Positions 63,713 through 64,000 of a DNA stretch of 64,000 nucleotides are shown piece by piece; the first letter of the stretch is position 1; every line of letters begins with the position of its first letter. The notes below the pieces were generated by a model, which was not told the DNA's origin, searched no databases, and saw nothing but the letters and a program-made list of their open reading frames with translations. Where the stretch lies: contig CAVQFB010000005.1 in NCBI GenBank assembly GCA_963711675.1, positions 124,001 through 188,000 on the forward strand, written 5' to 3'. This DNA comes from CAVQFB01 sp963711675 (lineage in GTDB: Bacteria; Acidobacteriota; Terriglobia; Terriglobales; Acidobacteriaceae). The position numbers were made by a program, and so were the translations under genes.

Positions 63713-64000
63713 TCACTCCTTGAAAGGCGAGCAGCAGGGCTTCTCTACGGGCTTAGGCTCCATCAGTTCAACCCGTGTGAAATTGGGATCGTACAGGTTG
63801 AGCTGCCACTTACCGTCGCGGCCTATCTGAGGCTTCTCCAGGGGCGTGGAGGTGCGTTTAAGGACTACCTGATAACTCTCCCTGACGCTTGGGACCTCGA
63901 GAGCCAGGTGATGCATAACGCCTAGCTCGCGCGGGTCTGGGTTATGCACGTTCAGCATGTATTCCAGCCAGTCAGTCCCGTCGGGTACACGCATGTCCAC
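63713..64000 (-). CDS. VOC (glyoxalase-fold) family protein, partial
   Basis: At least 95 C-terminal residues of a vicinal-oxygen-chelate domain: HHLALEVPSVRESYQVV, QLNLYDPNFTRVELMEP with the C-terminal His/Glu ligand positions. The start lies beyond the right edge, so the full function is unknown. Confidence 0.75.
   Translation of the reverse strand: MDMRVPDGTDWLEYMLNVHNPDPRELGVMHHLALEVPSVRESYQVVLKRTSTPLEKPQIGRDGKWQLNLYDPNFTRVELMEPKPVEKPCCSPFKE

Overview
The window is a GC-rich, gene-dense bacterial chromosome segment with about 65 protein genes, three intact tRNA genes and no rRNA, CRISPR array or intact mobile element. Gene content points to a Gram-negative, aerobic, motile soil-type bacterium. 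Supporting signs are TonB-type proteins, lipoproteins, a Tat substrate, a complete TCA segment, a chemotaxis operon, LDH-type malate dehydrogenase, an sdhCAB operon with a single cytochrome b, and many bactofilin-like, PilZ and GT-C proteins. The best guess is an Acidobacteriota (Terriglobia/Koribacter-like) genome. This is inferred from family mix and style, not from a marker gene.

Layout. 1-11.2 kb holds the start of a homocysteine methyltransferase/MTHFR gene, a surface lipoprotein, a penicillin-acylase-type hydrolase, a Fur regulator, a DHH phosphoesterase, a GT-C membrane protein and a phosphofructokinase whose active-site residues predict pyrophosphate use. Next comes a 0.8-kb repeat-bearing spacer. 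11.3-28.4 kb is housekeeping: glnE, icd, mdh, two cyclophilins, a dipeptidase, a P-loop kinase, sdhCAB, rdgB and a PTPS-related membrane protein. 28.7-33.3 kb carries a universal stress protein, a receiver-PilZ protein, small hypothetical genes and tRNA-Arg(TCG). 33.7-41.2 kb is a compact chemotaxis operon, cheA-cheW-mcp-cheY-cheB-cheR-cheX. 41.3-45.6 kb has an ECF sigma factor, a NarL-type regulator, a degenerate receiver and a HisKA_3 kinase. 46-50.2 kb is accessory: tRNA-Gln with an excisionase-like gene, a sigma/anti-sigma pair whose anti-sigma is fused to a bactofilin-like beta-helix, and a split tRNA-Arg gene interrupted by about 519 bp that itself carries an intact tRNA-Arg. 50.2-57.2 kb has a copper P-type ATPase and an S74 autochaperone surface protein, both frameshifted, then a TonB-domain protein, a carbamoylase-type hydrolase and a TlpA-like lipoprotein. 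57.2-64 kb has a glycosyltransferase, a tandem QueD/PTPS pair with folE, a ribbon-helix-helix/DoxX operon, a PilZ-TonB fusion, a rhomboid protease, truB and a partial VOC gene.

Themes. Several proteins look tied to cyclic di-GMP: a receiver-PilZ protein, a PilZ-TonB transmembrane fusion, and a CheA whose P2 region is replaced by a GspE_N/MshEN-like module. A TTACC/GGTAA-type motif recurs at three promoters or spacers (22.5, 59.8 and 60.6 kb) and lies beside a small ribbon-helix-helix gene that could bind it. Three frameshifts fall within 1.3 kb (53.03-54.31 kb), so either those genes are decaying or the sequence is locally unreliable. All functions are read from motifs by eye; no database search was run.
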